A stretch of 64,000 bases of DNA from Bacteroidota bacterium (GTDB lineage: Bacteria > Bacteroidota > Bacteroidia > B-17B0 > Aurantibacillaceae). The stretch is from positions 154,138 to 218,137 of the forward strand of contig JAHBTI010000003.1 in assembly GCA_019638705.1 (NCBI GenBank), given 5' to 3'. The notes beneath the pieces were generated by a model. That model was given only the letters and a program-made list of their open reading frames with translations, was not told the DNA's origin and made no database searches. This document shows, piece by piece, positions 62,295 to 64,000 of this stretch. The number at the start of each line of letters is the position of its first letter. Position 1 is the first letter of the stretch. Position numbers and translations under genes: made by a program.

Positions 62295-64000
62295 CTATCT
62301 TTCAAGTGCCACCGTGCCATTCAGCACTTTTTCTTCCTTAGCACTTACAACGGTAATTTTCCAAACGTACACATCACTTTTACATTCTTCACCATTGTAT
62401 GTGCCGTCCCAGTCCTGATTGGTATCAGTTGTTTCAAAAATTTTTGCACCCCAGCGATTAAAAATTTGAAAGCGGTATTCTTTTTGACCCCTGACAACGG
62501 GTTTAAAGGTTTCGTTTAAGTTATCGCCGTTTGGTGTGAAAATATTGGGAACGAAAATTGTAAAATCAGGAAGAACGTAAATTGATTTTATTGCCGTGTC
62601 CAAACATTGCTTTTCGTTTTGTGCGGTGAGTGCTACAACGTAAGTGCCTGTGTTTTCAAATAAAACACTTGTGTTTTTTTCTTGACTTGTTTGATTGATG
62701 ACAGAAATGTTCCATTCAAATTTTTCCGCATTCTTGCTTGTGTTTATGAATTGTACTTCGTCTAAACTTTCAATGGGTTGTGTTGGGGTGTATGAAAAAT
62801 CGGCGATTGGTTGAGGAAAAACAAGAACGTGTGTAACGATTGAGTTAGCGCAAGAATTTTCATCTCTCACATTTGCTTGAATTGTGTGTGTGCCTGCTTG
62901 GTTGAAACAATAATTTACGTTGTTGCCTGAAAAATTTTTGTTGCTCATGTTCCAACTTACATTCATCAATTGCGTTTCTGAATTACTCGGCACAAAAACA
63001 TATTCATTACACAACGGCACACAACCCTCAATTTTTTCTGCTTTTACAAAACCTGTTGGCAAAGGATTAATAGTAATGCTTTGCGTTTTTGAATTAGCAC
63101 AAGAATAAAAATCATAAACAGTCAGAGTATAATTCCCCGAAAAACTTTCGTGGTTTGCCTTTATTCTCAACTCTTCAAAACCCCATAGGCTTTGTCCGTT
63201 AGGTGCAATCCATTGATAAGCCATACCGCCACTACCTTTCAGCACAATACTGTCGTTTACACATTTTCCGTTTTTGATGAGTTGAATGTTTGGATTTGGC
63301 AAGGGTTTTATTGAAACGGTTGCCACCGCAGCATTGGTGCAGTTATTTAAACTCGCAATCACGGTATAAGTTTGTTGCGTTTGCGGACTTGCAAAAACAA
63401 TACTGCCTGTGTTTTGGTCTAAATCTTTATTCGGCAACCAAGCATAAGTATTTCCGTTTGTTCCGCTTGCGGTGAGTGGAATTGAGTTTCCTATACACAC
63501 ATACGTTTGCGTAGGTGTAACAAAAACTTCGGGGATTGGATTTACCGTAATGCTTGTAGTTACAATGGGCGAGTAACAACCCAAACTTCCACCCACAACA
63601 GCAAACACCGAATTAATACTTGGATTTGTTACAGCGATATTTCCATAAGTATATAGTGTAGAGTTTGGTGTTGAACTTGACCAAGTGTAAGAACTCGCAC
63701 CCTGACTTGTGTAGGTATAACTCTGTCCCGCACAAATGACGGGCGTGTAATTATTGACGGTAACCGTTGGATTTGGAATAACAGAAAAATTTGCAGTAGT
63801 GCTTACGGTGCAAACGCCGTTGCTTCCGTACAATGTGGCGGTGGTAATACCTGCGGGTTGGTAGGGCGGCTGTGAATTAAGCTCTGAAACAGGATTTAAA
63901 GAATGTGTGCTTGCAATTTGGTTTGGTGTTTGCAAAGTATATGAACTTGCACCGCCTGATGTGAGTGTGATTGTGTTTGCAGAACCGCTAAACGCCTGTG
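62295..64000 (-). CDS. T9SS type-B surface protein with Ig-like repeats (3' part only)
   Basis: The frame runs open to the window edge at 64000, so the N-terminus and signal peptide are missing; a TTG at 63935 is only an internal codon. The visible 568 residues contain Ig/PKD-like units (IPNPTVTVNNYTPVICAGQSY, SITVNPIPEVFVT, AYQWIAPNGQ, FSYTPTQPIESLDEVQF). They end in the gliding-motility-associated CTD (FVPNIFTPNGDNLNETF, FQIFNRWGAKIFET, DWDGTYNGEECKSDVYVW), a T9SS type-B sorting signal. It is similar in style to the C-terminal repeats of the giant gene. Convergent with tamB, 43 bp between the stops. Confidence 0.92.
   Translation of the reverse strand, partial: QAFSGSANTITLTSGGASSYTLQTPNQIASTHSLNPVSELNSQPPYQPAGITTATLYGSNGVCTVSTTANFSVIPNPTVTVNNYTPVICAGQSYTYTSQGASSYTWSSSTPNSTLYTYGNIAVTNPSINSVFAVVGGSLGCYSPIVTTSITVNPIPEVFVTPTQTYVCIGNSIPLTASGTNGNTYAWLPNKDLDQNTGSIVFASPQTQQTYTVIASLNNCTNAAVATVSIKPLPNPNIQLIKNGKCVNDSIVLKGSGGMAYQWIAPNGQSLWGFEELRIKANHESFSGNYTLTVYDFYSCANSKTQSITINPLPTGFVKAEKIEGCVPLCNEYVFVPSNSETQLMNVSWNMSNKNFSGNNVNYCFNQAGTHTIQANVRDENSCANSIVTHVLVFPQPIADFSYTPTQPIESLDEVQFINTSKNAEKFEWNISVINQTSQEKNTSVLFENTGTYVVALTAQNEKQCLDTAIKSIYVLPDFTIFVPNIFTPNGDNLNETFKPVVRGQKEYRFQIFNRWGAKIFETTDTNQDWDGTYNGEECKSDVYVWKITVVSAKEEKVLNGTVALER

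Overview
The window reads as chromosomal DNA of a member of the Bacteroidota. The evidence is: cargo with type IX secretion (T9SS) C-terminal sorting domains, a PorP/SprF-type outer-membrane protein, PKD-repeat proteins with gliding-type C-termini, promoter elements of the TAnnTTTG type rather than classical -10 boxes, and few Shine-Dalgarno sequences. An FixI/CcoI copper ATPase, HMG-CoA lyase and diaminopimelate epimerase fit an aerobic, Gram-negative, diderm lifestyle, perhaps Chitinophagales/Sphingobacteriales-like; that placement is inference. Most of the window is ordinary core genome interrupted by long secreted-protein genes and small repeat-associated insertions.

Layout. 1-6.8 kb: the 5' part of a carboxypeptidase-regulatory-like exported protein, dnaX, an A+T-rich type II restriction-modification pair bounded by a short direct repeat, glcD, and a GxxExxY gene inside an inverted-repeat-bounded cassette. 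6.8-17.1 kb: a degenerate TatD-like protein, lnt, and on the minus strand a tight operon PKD protein - PD40 protein - PorP - aroC that starts only 23 nt after the 3' end of rnpB. 17.1-23.8 kb: rnpB, a T9SS cargo protein with fibronectin III domains, tRNA-Leu(GAG), rplS, a CNNM/CorC membrane protein, a class-III aminotransferase and a small conserved protein. 23.9-33.2 kb: fixI without its usual oxidase neighbours, an IS110-type transposase remnant, a dapF operon, an ABC exporter and clpC.

33.2-46.8 kb: an Imm26-type immunity-like protein, a compact promoter/structured-RNA/terminator unit that may be a 6S-like RNA, an Rnk/GreA-like factor, dedA, an AAA_14/DUF4143 ATPase behind a palindromic promoter, gyrA, a PNGase F-like T9SS cargo protein, two TPR exported proteins coupled to HMG-CoA lyase, ung and a 38-residue lipoprotein. 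46.9-64.0 kb: one giant gene of about 3,200 codons (NHL, LamG and Ig-like repeats, T9SS tail), tsaD with an in-frame repeat insertion, tamB, and the 3' part of another T9SS type-B cargo gene that runs off the window.

Functional themes. The five T9SS cargo genes, PorP and the PD40 partner form a surface-adhesion/secretion theme. TamB, Lnt, the MsbA-like exporter and the small lipoproteins belong to envelope biogenesis. At least five kinds of palindromic repeat lie in intergenic DNA, and one of them has entered the tsaD coding sequence. No CRISPR array, prophage or complete insertion sequence was seen.
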